From the NCBI RefSeq assembly GCF_014202435.1, contig NZ_JACHGU010000001.1:186001-250000 (forward strand): a stretch of 64,000 nucleotides of DNA, in the 5' to 3' direction. The notes under the pieces were generated by a model. That model made no database searches. It had not been told where the DNA came from and saw nothing but the letters and a program-made list of their open reading frames with translations. Made by a program: the position numbers and the translations under genes. This stretch comes from Pseudoxanthomonas broegbernensis (GTDB lineage: Bacteria > Pseudomonadota > Gammaproteobacteria > Xanthomonadales > Xanthomonadaceae). This document shows, piece after piece, positions 7,415 through 15,969 of this stretch. Numbering within the stretch: position 1 is the first letter of the stretch; every line of letters starts with the position of its first letter.

Positions 7415-9076
7415 TCACAAATTCTGGTAGTTCGGCCCCGATCCGCCCTCCGGCGTGACCCAGGTGATGATCTCGTAAGGGTCCTTGATGTCGCAGGTCT
7501 TGCAGTGCACGCAGTTGGCGGCGTTGATCTGCAGGCGGCGGCCGCGGCTCCCATCGGGCCCGGCGTCCTCCACCATCTCGTAGACACCGACCGGGCAGAA
7601 GCGGGTGCAGGGGTTGGCGTACTCGACCGTGCAGCGGTCCACGCAGATGGAGGGGTCGGCCACCTTCAGGTGCACGGGCTGGTCCTCGTCGTGCTCGGTG
7701 GCCGCGTAGTACACGCCTTGCAGGCGGTCACGCGGGGGCAGGGTGCGTTCGACGTAGTCGCGCCTGGGCTGCTCGTGCTCGCCCACCTTGTCCAGCGAGG
7801 ACCAGTCCGGGGCCACCTTGAGCGTCCACGGCGAGGCGCCCTTCACCACGGTTTCCCAGGCGGCGTTGGCCAGGCCGAACCACAGGCCCTTCTTGAAACC
7901 GGGCTTGATGTTGCGCACCTGCCTCAGTTCGGCCGCCGCCGCGGAGGCGCGCAGCCTGGCGTCGAAGCCGGCCGGCTGCAGGCCGTTGCCGGCCAGGTGC
8001 TCGGCGGCGAGCATGCCGCTGCGGATTGCCTGGTGGGTGCCCTTGATTTTGGGGACGTTGAGCAGGCCGGCGGTGTCGCCGATCAGCAGCGCGCCGGGCA
8101 TCTCGACCCTGGGCAGCGATTGCCAGCCGCCGGTGACGATGGCGCGCGCGCCGGCCGAGAGGATGCCTCCGCCCTCCAGCAGCGGCGCGACCAGCGGGTG
8201 GTTCTTCCATTGCTGGAAGGCCTCCCACGGCTTGTAGTGCGGATCGCGGTAGTCCAGGCCGCTGACGTAGCCCAGCGCGACCTGGTCGTTGCGCAGGTGG
8301 TAGAGGAAGCCGCCGCCATAGGTATGGGTGTCGGCCGGCCAGCCCAGGGTGTGCACGATCTTGCCGGGCACGGCCCGCCCTTCCGGCACCTGCCACAGTT
8401 CCTTGATGCCGATGGAATAGCCCTGCGGGTCGCTGCCCGCGTCCAGGCCGAAGCGCCCGACCAGGCGCTTGGTCAGGTGGCCGCGTGCGCCCTCGGCCAG
8501 CACCGTGACCTTGGCCCTGATGTCGATGCCGGGGGTGTAGCCGGGCTTGTGCGAGCCGTCCCTGGCCACGCCCATGTCGCCGATGCGCACGCCCAGCACC
8601 GCGCCGTCGGCATCGTGCAGCGTATGCGCGGCGGCGAAGCCGGCGTAGATCTCCACGCCCAGCGCCTCGGCCTGCGGCGCCAGCCAGGCGCACATCGCGC
8701 CCAGGCTGACGATGAAGTTGCCATGGTTGCGCATGCCGGGCGGCACGAACGGCAGCTTGCGCCCGCCGTCCTTGCCCAGGAACCAGAACTCGTCCTCGCC
8801 TGCGGGCACGCAGATCGGCGGCGGGGTGTCGCGCCAGCCGGGCAGCAGCGCGTCCAGTGGGCCGGGCTCGATCACCGCGCCCGACAGGATGTGTGCACCG
8901 ACGGTGCTGGACTTCTCGATCACGCAGACCGAGATCCCCGGATCGAGTTGCTTGAGGCGGATGGCGAACGCCAGGCCGGCCGGGCCGGCGCCGACGGTGA
9001 CGACGTCGTACTCCATCACGTCGCGCTCGATGGCATCGTCGGCTTCGGGAGGCACAGGGAGGGGGAGATCCTGCAT
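7415..9076 (-). CDS. Electron transfer flavoprotein-ubiquinone oxidoreductase
   Basis: A 553-residue flavoprotein (ETF dehydrogenase). The N-terminal FAD motif is VVTVGAGPAGLAFAIRL at about residues 26-42. The C-terminal 4Fe-4S cluster is bound by CTRFCPVGVYEMV and CVHCKTCDIKDP. It takes electrons from reduced ETF (etfBA in this window) and passes them to ubiquinone at the inner membrane, the last step linking beta-oxidation to respiration. The ATG at 9076 gives the full family length; a second Met about 20 codons in (MEYDVVTVG) is a possible alternative start. It is transcribed alone, divergent from alkB across a 209-nt gap. Confidence 0.95.
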   Translation of the reverse strand: MQDLPLPVPPEADDAIERDVMEYDVVTVGAGPAGLAFAIRLKQLDPGISVCVIEKSSTVGAHILSGAVIEPGPLDALLPGWRDTPPPICVPAGEDEFWFLGKDGGRKLPFVPPGMRNHGNFIVSLGAMCAWLAPQAEALGVEIYAGFAAAHTLHDADGAVLGVRIGDMGVARDGSHKPGYTPGIDIRAKVTVLAEGARGHLTKRLVGRFGLDAGSDPQGYSIGIKELWQVPEGRAVPGKIVHTLGWPADTHTYGGGFLYHLRNDQVALGYVSGLDYRDPHYKPWEAFQQWKNHPLVAPLLEGGGILSAGARAIVTGGWQSLPRVEMPGALLIGDTAGLLNVPKIKGTHQAIRSGMLAAEHLAGNGLQPAGFDARLRASAAAAELRQVRNIKPGFKKGLWFGLANAAWETVVKGASPWTLKVAPDWSSLDKVGEHEQPRRDYVERTLPPRDRLQGVYYAATEHDEDQPVHLKVADPSICVDRCTVEYANPCTRFCPVGVYEMVEDAGPDGSRGRRLQINAANCVHCKTCDIKDPYEIITWVTPEGGSGPNYQNL

Positions 9077-9285
9077 CGTTCGGCTCCGGCTTGGCTGTTA
9101 TGGCTAATACCCATTTTCGGGGTTCGGCGCGGGTGGGGCAAATCGCGGCGTCCCGGCCATCATGCGGTCGCGCAACCTGCCGCGGATGCGTTCCTGGGCG
9201 CGATGAGCTTCCTCGCGTGGGTCGGGGGCCGCAAGAGCCATCGCTCGAAGGCGCTCCGCGCGAGGCGGTGCTAGCGTGGCGGCCC

Positions 9286-9876
9286 ATGGAATGGATCGAT
9301 TTCCAGGTGCCCGACGCGCGCCTGCGCCTGGCCCGGGGCTGGCTGGCGCCGGACGCCGCGGCCTCGCTGATGGAGGCGCTGCTGCACGAACTGCCGTGGA
9401 GCGTGCACCGGGTGCGGCTGTTCGGCCGCGAGCTTCCGTCGCCGCGGTTGAGCTGCTGGGCGGGGGATGCGCAGGCGGCGTACCGCTATTCCGGCAGCCG
9501 CTTCGAGCCGCAGCCCTGGACGCCGGCCCTGGTCGCGCTGCGCGACCGCCTGGTGGAGGAACTGGCGCATCCGTTCAACAGCGTGCTGGCCAACCGCTAC
9601 CGCAGCGGCGCCGATGCGATGGGCTGGCACAGCGACGACGAGCCGGAGCTTGGCCCCGAACCGATGATCGCCTCGCTGAGCCTGGGGGCGACGCGCCGCT
9701 TCCTGCTGCGCCATCGGCACGACCCGGGGCAGCGGCTGTCACTGGTCCTGGCGCCGGGCAGCCTGTTGCTGATGGGCGGCTCCACCCAGCGTTGCTGGAA
9801 ACATGCGTTGCCGCGCACGGCGCGGCCGGTCGGGGAGCGGATCAACCTGACCTTCCGCCACGTCGTCGCGCGGTAG
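9286..9876 (+). CDS. alkB: AlkB-like 2-oxoglutarate/Fe(II) alkylated-DNA demethylase
   Basis: A 196-residue protein of the short AlkB/ALKBH2-3 type. The iron ligands are visible as the HSD of MGWHSDDEPELG (about residues 108-119) and a distal His in CWKHALPRT. The 2-oxoglutarate Arg is in RINLTFRHV at the C-terminus, and PMIASLSLGATRRFLLRH is the core-strand region. It removes methyl groups from 1-methyladenine and 3-methylcytosine by oxidation. A TAGCGT box ends 8 nt before the ATG, so the mRNA may have almost no leader. It is not linked to ada here. Confidence 0.9.
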   Translation: MEWIDFQVPDARLRLARGWLAPDAAASLMEALLHELPWSVHRVRLFGRELPSPRLSCWAGDAQAAYRYSGSRFEPQPWTPALVALRDRLVEELAHPFNSVLANRYRSGADAMGWHSDDEPELGPEPMIASLSLGATRRFLLRHRHDPGQRLSLVLAPGSLLLMGGSTQRCWKHALPRTARPVGERINLTFRHVVAR

Positions 9877-9896
9877 CGGCGGCCGCCTCATCCCTT

Positions 9897-9922
9897 GCGG
9901 GGGCCGGCTTGCGCCGGCGACC
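9897..9922. repeat. Copy of the dispersed palindromic repeat
   Basis: GGGCCGGCTTGCGCCGGCGACC lies just after the alkB stop codon, in the gap to the convergent lipoprotein gene. It is the same GCCGGCTT-GCCGGCGACC motif found between etfA and etfB and in other gaps, and it can fold into a stem-loop. Confidence 0.55.
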
Positions 9923-10058
9923 GTATCCGAACCAGGAATGGCCGGCGCGCCCGGCGTGGCGGCCGCCGGCCCTGCCCGGCTCCTGCATGGGCGCCGCGCT
10001 CAGCCGCTTTCCGTGGTCGGCACGCCGGCATGCCGGCCATCGACCATGCCCGGTGCCC

Positions 10059-10796
10059 CTACGGCGGCGGGTGGCGCCGGGTATCGGCCTGGCCCTGGGC
10101 GAGGGTCCAGCCGGCGATCTCCGGGGTGATGGCGCCCAGCGCTTGTTCGAAGGCGGCGGCCACGCTGGCGATGTCGGTAGCCGCGGCGGGCAGCGCCTGC
10201 CGGAAGGTGCGGCTGGCGACTACGCGCTGGTCGGTGTTGTGCAGCAGCTTGGCCGCGACCTCGATGGTCGCCGCCGGGCCGCCGCCGGCGTAGTCGGCCT
10301 CGAAGCGGCGCACGTCCATCGCCAGCCGGTAGTCGGCGCGCAGGCCGGTGGCCACCCGTCCGACCGCGGCGATCTTCCCCGAGTCCTCCAGCGCACGCAG
10401 CACCGCGCCTTCGAGCAGGTCCGTCGGCGGTTGCGCCCAGACCGCGCCGCGGTACACCTGCAGTTCGCCCGGCACCGGGCGGACGCCGATGCGGGGACTG
10501 TCGATCAGGCGCGACGCGCTGGGCTTGGAGACGGCCAGTTGCCAATCCACCTGTGGCCAGGCGGGGTCGGTCTGTACCTGCACCTGGGGCGCGTAGATGG
10601 TCACCGGGTCGCGCTGGCTGCCGGTGAGCAGCGAGCAGCCGGCCAGCAGCAGCGCGCCGGCCATCGCCAGCGCGGTGCGCAGCGGCCGGACGCGCTCGCG
10701 CCGCCGGCTTCCGGCCCGCGTGCCGGCGGTCCGGCCCGGCTCCGATGCGGCGTGCCGTACGCGCCGGCATGCCGTTGTCGCTTCCATCCCTTCCAT
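10059..10796 (-). CDS. ABC-type transport auxiliary lipoprotein (PqiC/MlaB-operon type)
   Basis: A 245-residue protein with a long basic N-terminus, then AMAGALLLAGCS, a good signal peptide and lipobox. The mature part carries the ABC_trans_aux features PQVQVQTDPAWPQVDWQL and DSPRIGVRPVPGELQVYRG. Such lipoproteins work with MCE-domain lipid transporters and sit in the periplasm or at the outer membrane. I chose the ATG at 10796 because GGAGGAA stands 4 nt before it; ATGs at 10847, 10838 and 10835 have no such site. It is the last gene of the operon permease-ATPase-MCE-lipoprotein, 74 nt after the MCE gene. Confidence 0.85.
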   Translation of the reverse strand: MEGMEATTACRRVRHAASEPGRTAGTRAGSRRRERVRPLRTALAMAGALLLAGCSLLTGSQRDPVTIYAPQVQVQTDPAWPQVDWQLAVSKPSASRLIDSPRIGVRPVPGELQVYRGAVWAQPPTDLLEGAVLRALEDSGKIAAVGRVATGLRADYRLAMDVRRFEADYAGGGPAATIEVAAKLLHNTDQRVVASRTFRQALPAAATDIASVAAAFEQALGAITPEIAGWTLAQGQADTRRHPPP

Positions 10797-10870
10797 ATGC
10801 GTTCCTCCGGCCGCGGTGGCGGCGCGCGCGTGCATCATCGGCTCCATTCCCGCTATCCCGGTCGCCGGCC

Positions 10871-11794
10871 TCACGGCTCGAACTCCTTGGGCCCGTCGCG
10901 CCCGAGCAGGAAGCGGCTGGGGTTGTTCTCCAGCCGGTCGCTGATCTGGCGCAGGTCGCGAATCAGGCCGCGCAGCTCGGTCAGGGTCGGGCCGAGCTGG
11001 GCCAGGCCGTCGTTGGCGAAGCTGTTGATGGCCGCGCGATTCTCGCCGAGGATCGCATCGGCGTTGCCGGCGGCCGAGTCCAGGCGCGCCAGGGTGGAAT
11101 CGAGCTTGGCGACGATGGCCGGCAGCTCGCGCACCAGGTTCCGGTCCAGGCGCTGCATGGTGCCGTTGGTGGTCTGCAGGGTGGTGTCCAGGCTGCGCGC
11201 GGCGTCGCGCGCGCTGACCAGCAGCGCTTCCATGCCCTGGTCCTTTGCGGCCAGCGAGCCGGTGATGCTCTCGATGTTCTCCAGGGTCGCGGTCACCCGC
11301 GCCACGTTGCCGTCGCTGAGCATCTGGTCCAGCCGCTCGACGATGCGGCTGGCGGTGTCGGTGATGTTCTGCAGGGCCGAGGGCGCGGTCTGGATCAGCG
11401 GGGTGTCGCGCGGGTCCACGGCGGTGAGCATCGGCGCCCCCGGGGTGCCGCCGGAGAGCTGGATGATGGCCGGGCCGGTGAGGCTGGTGATGGCCAGCTT
11501 GGCGCGGGTGTCGGTCTTGATCGGCGCGGTGGCGTCGGCGCGGATGATCGCCACCACCCGGCGCGGGTCGTTGGGGTCCAGCGAGAGCTTGTCGATGGAG
11601 CCGACCGAGATGCCGTTGTACTGCACCGGGCTGCCCACCGACAGGCCGGTGACCGCCTCGTCGAACACGATCTGGTAACGCTGCCAACTGCGCTCGGACG
11701 AGTACTTGGCCGCCCATAGCCCGAACAGCAGAAGGCCGATCGACACCACCAGGGTGAACGCGCCGATCAGCACGTAGTTGGCCTTGGTCTCCAT
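10871..11794 (-). CDS. MlaD/MCE-domain lipid transport substrate-binding protein
   Basis: A 307-residue protein starting METKANYVLIGAFTLVV: a single N-terminal membrane helix (about residues 7-28) and then the MCE domain (VFDEAVTGLSVGSPVQYNGI followed by SVGSIDKL). The rest is a long helical tail typical of single-MCE proteins, which form hexameric rings or needles that carry phospholipid across the periplasm. It lies 3 nt after the ATPase gene, so translation is coupled. The length is longer than classical MlaD (about 180 residues), matching the extended MCE proteins of operons that have an ABC_trans_aux lipoprotein in place of MlaC. Confidence 0.92.
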   Translation of the reverse strand: METKANYVLIGAFTLVVSIGLLLFGLWAAKYSSERSWQRYQIVFDEAVTGLSVGSPVQYNGISVGSIDKLSLDPNDPRRVVAIIRADATAPIKTDTRAKLAITSLTGPAIIQLSGGTPGAPMLTAVDPRDTPLIQTAPSALQNITDTASRIVERLDQMLSDGNVARVTATLENIESITGSLAAKDQGMEALLVSARDAARSLDTTLQTTNGTMQRLDRNLVRELPAIVAKLDSTLARLDSAAGNADAILGENRAAINSFANDGLAQLGPTLTELRGLIRDLRQISDRLENNPSRFLLGRDGPKEFEP

Positions 11795-11797
11795 GGG

Positions 11798-12640
11798 TCA
11801 GTCCGCCTCCGTTGGCGTGGCCGGTGGGCCGTAGGTGTCGCGTGCCCTGCGCGCGGACCGGGCGCGCGGGCCGTGGAAGTATTCCTGCACCCAGGGGTGA
11901 TCGAATCGCTCGACCTCCTCCAGCGGCGCGTTGACCACCACCTTGCGGTCGGCCAGCACCGCCACCCGGTCGCAGATAGCGTACAGGGTGTCCAGGTCGT
12001 GGGTGATGAGCAGCACGGTCAGGCCCAGCGCTTCCTGCAGGGTCGCCAGCAGGCGGTCGAAGGCGTCCGCGCCGATCGGGTCCAGGCCGGCGGTGGGCTC
12101 GTCCAGGAACAGCAGCGGCGGGTCCAGCGCCAGCGCCCGGGCCAGGCCGGCGCGCTTGCGCATGCCGCCGGACAGTTGCGAGGGCAGCTTGTCGATGGCG
12201 TCGGCCGGCAGCCCGGCCAGCTTCACCTTCAGCAGCGCCAGTTCGTAGCACCAGCTTTCCGGCAGGTCGCGGTGGTGCTCCTTCAGCGGCACCTGCACGT
12301 TCTCGCCCACGGTCAGCGAGGAGAACAACGCGCCGTCCTGGAACAGCACGCCGCTGTTGCGCTCGATGTGCAGGCGCTGCGCGCGGTCCTCGGACAGCGC
12401 GTCCGCGCCCAGCACGCGGATGCTTCCGCCGGCCGGCTTCTGCAGCCCCAGGATGCTGCGCATCAGCACCGACTTGCCGGTGCCCGAGCCGCCCACCACG
12501 CCGAGGATCTCGCCGCGGCGCACGTCCAGGTCCAGGCCGTCGTGCACCACCTGCTCGCCGAAGCGGTTGACCAGGCCGCGCACGGAGATGGCGGCTTCGT
12601 CTTCCGTTCGCTGTTCGCTGTTCGCTGTGCCCGGCTTCAT
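11798..12640 (-). CDS. MlaF-like ABC transporter ATP-binding protein
   Basis: A 280-residue ATPase with Walker A GGSGTGKS (about residues 48-55), signature LSGGMRKRAGLARALAL, Walker B LLFLDEPTAGLDP and switch His in ITHD. LSGGMRKR rather than LSGGQ is the mark of the MlaF / Ttg2A subfamily that powers MCE lipid transport. It lies between the permease gene (2-nt gap) and the MCE gene (3-nt gap). The start ATG at 12640 adds about 15 residues before the usual N-terminus. The encoded basic C-terminus (GPRARSARRARDTYG) is a short lineage-specific tail. Confidence 0.94.
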   Translation of the reverse strand: MKPGTANSEQRTEDEAAISVRGLVNRFGEQVVHDGLDLDVRRGEILGVVGGSGTGKSVLMRSILGLQKPAGGSIRVLGADALSEDRAQRLHIERNSGVLFQDGALFSSLTVGENVQVPLKEHHRDLPESWCYELALLKVKLAGLPADAIDKLPSQLSGGMRKRAGLARALALDPPLLFLDEPTAGLDPIGADAFDRLLATLQEALGLTVLLITHDLDTLYAICDRVAVLADRKVVVNAPLEEVERFDHPWVQEYFHGPRARSARRARDTYGPPATPTEAD

Positions 12641-12642
12641 CG

Positions 12643-13758
12643 TCACCAGTCCATGTGCATGAACCACAGGGCGGCCAGCGCGTCGATGACGATCACCAGC
12701 GATATGGCCTGGACCACGCTGGAGGTGGTGCGCTCGCCCACCGACTGCGCCGTGCCCTTCACCTGCAGCCCCTCCAGGCAGCCGATCAGGCCGATCACCA
12801 GGGCGAACACCGGCGCCTTGGACAGCCCGACCAGGAAGTGCCGCACTTCCATCGTGTCCTGCATCCGCGCCAGGTACATCTGCGGCGGGATGTCCAGGTC
12901 GAACGCGCCCACCGTGACGCCGCCGGCCAGGCCGGCCACCATCGCCACGAAGGTCAGCAGCGGCAGCATCACCAGCAGCGCCAGCAGCCGCGGGATCACC
13001 AGCAGGTCGACCGGGTCCAGGCCCAGGGTGCGGATTGCGTCGATCTCCTCGCGCGCCTTCATCGCGCCGATCTGCGCGGTGAAGGCCGAGGCGGTGCGCC
13101 CGGCCAGGACAATGGCGGTGAGCAGCACCGCGAACTCGCGCAGGAAGGCGATGGAGACCAGCTCGACCACGAAGATCTCCGCGCCGAAGTCGCGCAGGAT
13201 GGTCGAGCCGAGGAAGGCGATGACCGCGCCGACCAGGTAGGACAGCAGCGCCACCAGCGGCACCGCGTCCAGGCCCACCTGCTCCATGTGCGCGACCGTG
13301 GCGGTGACGCGGAAGCGGCGCGGCTCGCGGACCATGCGCGCCAGCTTGCTCAGGTTCTCGCCGGTGAAGCCGACCAGCGCCACCACTTCGCGCAGGTTGG
13401 CCTGGACCGCGCGGCCCAGGCGCTCCAGCGCGGCGGCCACGCCGAAGTCGCGGCGCGCGCGCGGGCGGTCGTCGGCTACGTCCTCGATCGCCTTCACCAG
13501 CGCGGTGTGGTCCCTGCCGAAGTGCAGCGCCGCCTCGTCCAGCGAGCGGCGGCGGGCGAAGCGGATCAACTGCATGACCCCGGCCGAGTCCAGCCGGTCC
13601 ACCCCGGCCGCGTCGATGGCGGCCGCGTCCTGCGGCACCTCGCGCAGGGTCTCGCCCATCGCCACGGCGTGCGCCAGCGTCCACTCGCCGGCCAGGCGGA
13701 TGCGGCCGTCGGAGGGATCGCGCTGCCAACTGGGCGGGTTCGGGGGCGAATCGCGCAT
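12643..13758 (-). CDS. MlaE-like lipid ABC transporter permease with N-terminal STAS domain
   Basis: A 371-residue protein. Residues about 10-95 form a STAS-like domain (GEWTLAHAV, then AIDAAGVDRLDSAGVMQLI), which corresponds to a built-in MlaB. The rest is the MlaE permease with five helices, recognisable from the ERLGRAVQANLREVV entry, GAVIAFLGSTILRDFGAEIF, REFAVLLTAIVLAGRTASAF and GAMKAREEIDAIRTLGLDP (EQ-loop). It moves phospholipid between the inner membrane and the MCE protein. First gene of the operon; a TATGCT box on the minus strand (13770-13775) lies 11 nt before the ATG. Confidence 0.93.
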   Translation of the reverse strand: MRDSPPNPPSWQRDPSDGRIRLAGEWTLAHAVAMGETLREVPQDAAAIDAAGVDRLDSAGVMQLIRFARRRSLDEAALHFGRDHTALVKAIEDVADDRPRARRDFGVAAALERLGRAVQANLREVVALVGFTGENLSKLARMVREPRRFRVTATVAHMEQVGLDAVPLVALLSYLVGAVIAFLGSTILRDFGAEIFVVELVSIAFLREFAVLLTAIVLAGRTASAFTAQIGAMKAREEIDAIRTLGLDPVDLLVIPRLLALLVMLPLLTFVAMVAGLAGGVTVGAFDLDIPPQMYLARMQDTMEVRHFLVGLSKAPVFALVIGLIGCLEGLQVKGTAQSVGERTTSSVVQAISLVIVIDALAALWFMHMDW

Positions 13759-13825
13759 GGTCGCGGGCGAGCATACAGGCAAGCGGCCGGGGTGTTGCAT
13801 CGTGCCCGGCAACGGGGCGGCGGGC

Positions 13826-13837
13826 CATACTAGGCCG
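13826..13837 (+). promoter_or_regulatory. Candidate -10 box placed for a leaderless thrE-like mRNA
   Basis: CATACT (13826-13831) is followed by only six bases and then the ATG at 13838. With transcription starting about seven bases after a -10 box, the first base of the mRNA would be at or beside the A of the start codon. No Shine-Dalgarno sequence is present in between. Confidence 0.4.
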
Positions 13838-15088
13838 ATGTCCACCGCCACGCCCCGCCACCCGGCCAGCTATGCGCAGCGCATCGCGTTCGTCGCCGAG
13901 ATGGCCGCGCGCCTGCATCGCTACGGCACCACCGCGCAGCGGCTGGAGGCAGCGACCACCGCGCTGTCGCAGCGCCTGGACCTGGAGTGCGAGCCCTGGT
14001 CCAACCCGACCGGCCTGATCCTGAGCTTCAACGACCCGGGCAAGCCGCCGGGCAGCAGCGACACCACCCGGGTGATCCGCCTGCCGCCGGGCGAGAACGA
14101 CCTGCACAAGCTGGGCGAGGCCGACCGCATCGCCGAGGCGGTGGCGGGCGGGCAGTTGACCATCGCCCAGGGCCACACCGCGCTGCGCACCCTGGACCGC
14201 GCCCCGCTGGCCCGTACCCGGGTGATGCAGGTACTGGCCTTCGGCCTGGTGGCCGCGGGCGTGGCCGGACTGTGGCGGCTGCCGTGGCTGGACATGGCCA
14301 CCGCCGGGTTCACCGGCTTGCTGATCGGCCTGCTGGACCAGTACACCGGCCGGCACCCGGCGCTGAAGGAGGCCGGCGAGGCCCTGGCCGCGCTCACCGC
14401 CGGCGCGGTGGTGACCGGCGTGGCGGCGCTGGTGGCGCCGTTGAACCTCAACACCGTGATCATCGCCTCGCTGGTCGTACTGTTGCCCGGCATGTCGCTG
14501 ACCAACGCCATGAACGAGCTGTCCAGCCAGCACTGGGTCTCGGGCACGGTCCGCTTCGCCGGGGCGCTGACCACGGTGCTGAAGCTGACCGTGGGCGCGA
14601 TGGTGGCGGTCATCCTGCTGGACCTGCTCGGCCTGGAACCGCAGGTACGGGCCTGGCGGCCGCAGCCGGACTGGGTGGAATGGGTCTCGATGGGCGTGGC
14701 CGCGTTCGCCTTCGCGGTGCTGTTCAAGGCCAGCCGGCGCGACTATCCCTGGGTGATGGGCGCGGCCATCGCCGGCTACCTGATCTCGCGCCATGCCGGC
14801 CAGGCCTGGGGCAGCCCGGCGGGCATCTTCCTCTCGGCGCTGGCGCTGACCGCGGCCGGCAACGGCTTCGGGCGCTGGGCGCACCGGCCCGGTGCGGTGA
14901 TCCGGCTGCCGGGCATCATCATGCTGGTGCCCGGCAGCGCCAGCCTGCGCGGCCTGCTCACCCTGGTCCAGCAGCAGGACATGGACGTGGGGCAGAGCGC
15001 GCTGCTGGGCGTGCTCAACATCATCATGGCGCTGGTGGCCGGGCTGCTGTTCGGCAACCTGCTGATCCCGGCGCGCAAGAACCTGTAG
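13838..15088 (+). CDS. ThrE-type threonine/serine exporter family protein
   Basis: A 416-residue protein. The N-terminal third is soluble and carries HRYGTTAQRLEAATTALSQ and PPGENDLHKLGEADRIAEAV, typical of the DUF1212 part of ThrE exporters. About ten hydrophobic helices follow, including LNTVIIASLVVLLPGMSLTNA and the end module LPGIIMLVPGSASLRGLL (ThrE_2-type). Both halves are in one chain, as in Corynebacterium ThrE; in many bacteria they are split. It is likely a proton-driven exporter of small amino acids, though other substrates are possible. Transcribed divergently from the lipid transport operon, with the -10 box directly at the start. Confidence 0.88.
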   Translation: MSTATPRHPASYAQRIAFVAEMAARLHRYGTTAQRLEAATTALSQRLDLECEPWSNPTGLILSFNDPGKPPGSSDTTRVIRLPPGENDLHKLGEADRIAEAVAGGQLTIAQGHTALRTLDRAPLARTRVMQVLAFGLVAAGVAGLWRLPWLDMATAGFTGLLIGLLDQYTGRHPALKEAGEALAALTAGAVVTGVAALVAPLNLNTVIIASLVVLLPGMSLTNAMNELSSQHWVSGTVRFAGALTTVLKLTVGAMVAVILLDLLGLEPQVRAWRPQPDWVEWVSMGVAAFAFAVLFKASRRDYPWVMGAAIAGYLISRHAGQAWGSPAGIFLSALALTAAGNGFGRWAHRPGAVIRLPGIIMLVPGSASLRGLLTLVQQQDMDVGQSALLGVLNIIMALVAGLLFGNLLIPARKNL

Positions 15089-15134
15089 CGGCCGATGGCG
15101 GGTGCCCGGCGGTGCCCCTCGTGGGCGCTTCGTT

Positions 15135-15300
15135 CGTGGCGGTCGGTGCCGCCGGTCGAGATCGGGTTCTACAGGAAAGGCCGTCGAGCCGGCTGTCGTA
15201 GGAGCCGGGTACGGCCGGCGGCCGCCTTGCCGGCGACCAGCCGTCGTGGGCCGCCCGATCCTGTCGCCGGCTGAAGTCGGCTTCGACAGGAAAGGTATTT
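15135..15300. repeat. Cluster of palindromic repeats after the ThrE-type gene
   Basis: Three related units lie in this gap: GTAGGAGCCGG (from about 15198), GCCTTGCCGGCGACC (ending 15238) and TGTCGCCGGCTGAAGTCGGCTTCGACA (split) at 15262-15288, the last a near-perfect palindrome. ACAGGAAAGG occurs twice, at 15171 and 15286. The gap holds no gene. Confidence 0.6.
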
Positions 15301-15326
15301 GGGCGCCGGGGAATAACGATATCCGG

Positions 15327-15360
15327 AAAACGAGGACGCCGGCGGTTGCCGGCGTCCTCG
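15327..15360 (-). terminator. Strong intrinsic terminator of the H-NS-like gene
   Basis: CGAGGACGCCGGC (15331-15343), a GGTT loop and GCCGGCGTCCTCG (15348-15360) form a perfect 13-pair stem. On the minus strand it begins six bases after the H-NS stop codon and is followed by TTTTCC, the expected U-run. Confidence 0.9.
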
Positions 15361-15366
15361 TGGCGA

Positions 15367-15792
15367 TTACTTCTTCGCTTTCTTGACCACGCGCTTCTTG
15401 GCGGCGGGCTTGGATTTGGACGTGGGCTTGGCCGCGCCGGGGATCACGAATTCACCCAGGTCGCGGCCCTGGCCGGTATAGGCGGCCAGCCAGCGCGGCT
15501 GCTTGCCGCGGCCGGTCCAGGTTTCCTTGGGGTTGGCGGGATTGCGGTACTTGGGCGCGACCTTGCCCAGCTTGCGCCCTGCGCGGACCGGCGCGGCGGC
15601 CTTGCGCGCGCCCTTTGCGGCGGTACCGAACAGCTCCTCGACGGTATAGCCCTCGGCTTTGGCCAGCCGGGTCAGCTTGTTGCGCACCTGCGCCAGGGGC
15701 GCGCGCTTGGACAGCAGGGCCTGGCGCTTCTTGGCGGTGGTGATGAGGGAGCCCAGTTCGCGGGGCGAGAGTGTGGCGAGGTCGATCGGCAT
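15367..15792 (-). CDS. H-NS family nucleoid protein with basic tail
   Basis: A 141-residue protein. The N-terminal half is helical (oligomerisation region, with RELGSLITTAKKRQALLSK). The C-terminal DNA-binding motif is textbook: KYRNPANPKETWTGRGKQP (about residues 81-99), where the TWTGRGKQP loop enters the minor groove of AT-rich DNA. The last 20 residues are rich in Lys and Ala (KPAAKKRVVKKAKK), like the tails seen in xanthomonad H-NS proteins. It silences AT-rich, often horizontally acquired, DNA. The upstream region is itself AT-rich and contains direct and inverted repeats, which suggests autoregulation. A strong terminator closes the gene. Confidence 0.92.
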   Translation of the reverse strand: MPIDLATLSPRELGSLITTAKKRQALLSKRAPLAQVRNKLTRLAKAEGYTVEELFGTAAKGARKAAAPVRAGRKLGKVAPKYRNPANPKETWTGRGKQPRWLAAYTGQGRDLGEFVIPGAAKPTSKSKPAAKKRVVKKAKK

Positions 15793-15867
15793 CGGGTTGA
15801 ATCTCCGGTTTTCATGGCGGGAAGGCGGGGAAAATATGCCCCTCCCTGGACACGCCTGACCCGGAGG

Positions 15868-15939
15868 ATAATGCACGCGCATTATCACGGCAATGGAAAC
15901 CGCGTGAAAACCGTCCGATTATCGCCGCATAATCACGGC
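15868..15939 (-). promoter_or_regulatory. AT-rich promoter region of the H-NS-like gene with repeated motif
   Basis: ATAATGC-ACGC-GCATTAT (15868-15885) is a perfect inverted repeat. GCATTATCACGGC (15879-15891) recurs with one change as GCATAATCACGGC (15927-15939). On the minus strand TTGCCG, 17 bases, then TATCCT makes a plausible sigma-70 promoter overlapping the inverted repeat. The repeats look like binding sites for H-NS itself or another repressor. Confidence 0.4.
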
Positions 15940-15969
15940 GCGGCCGTGATATGGGATTCCCCGGCGCGG

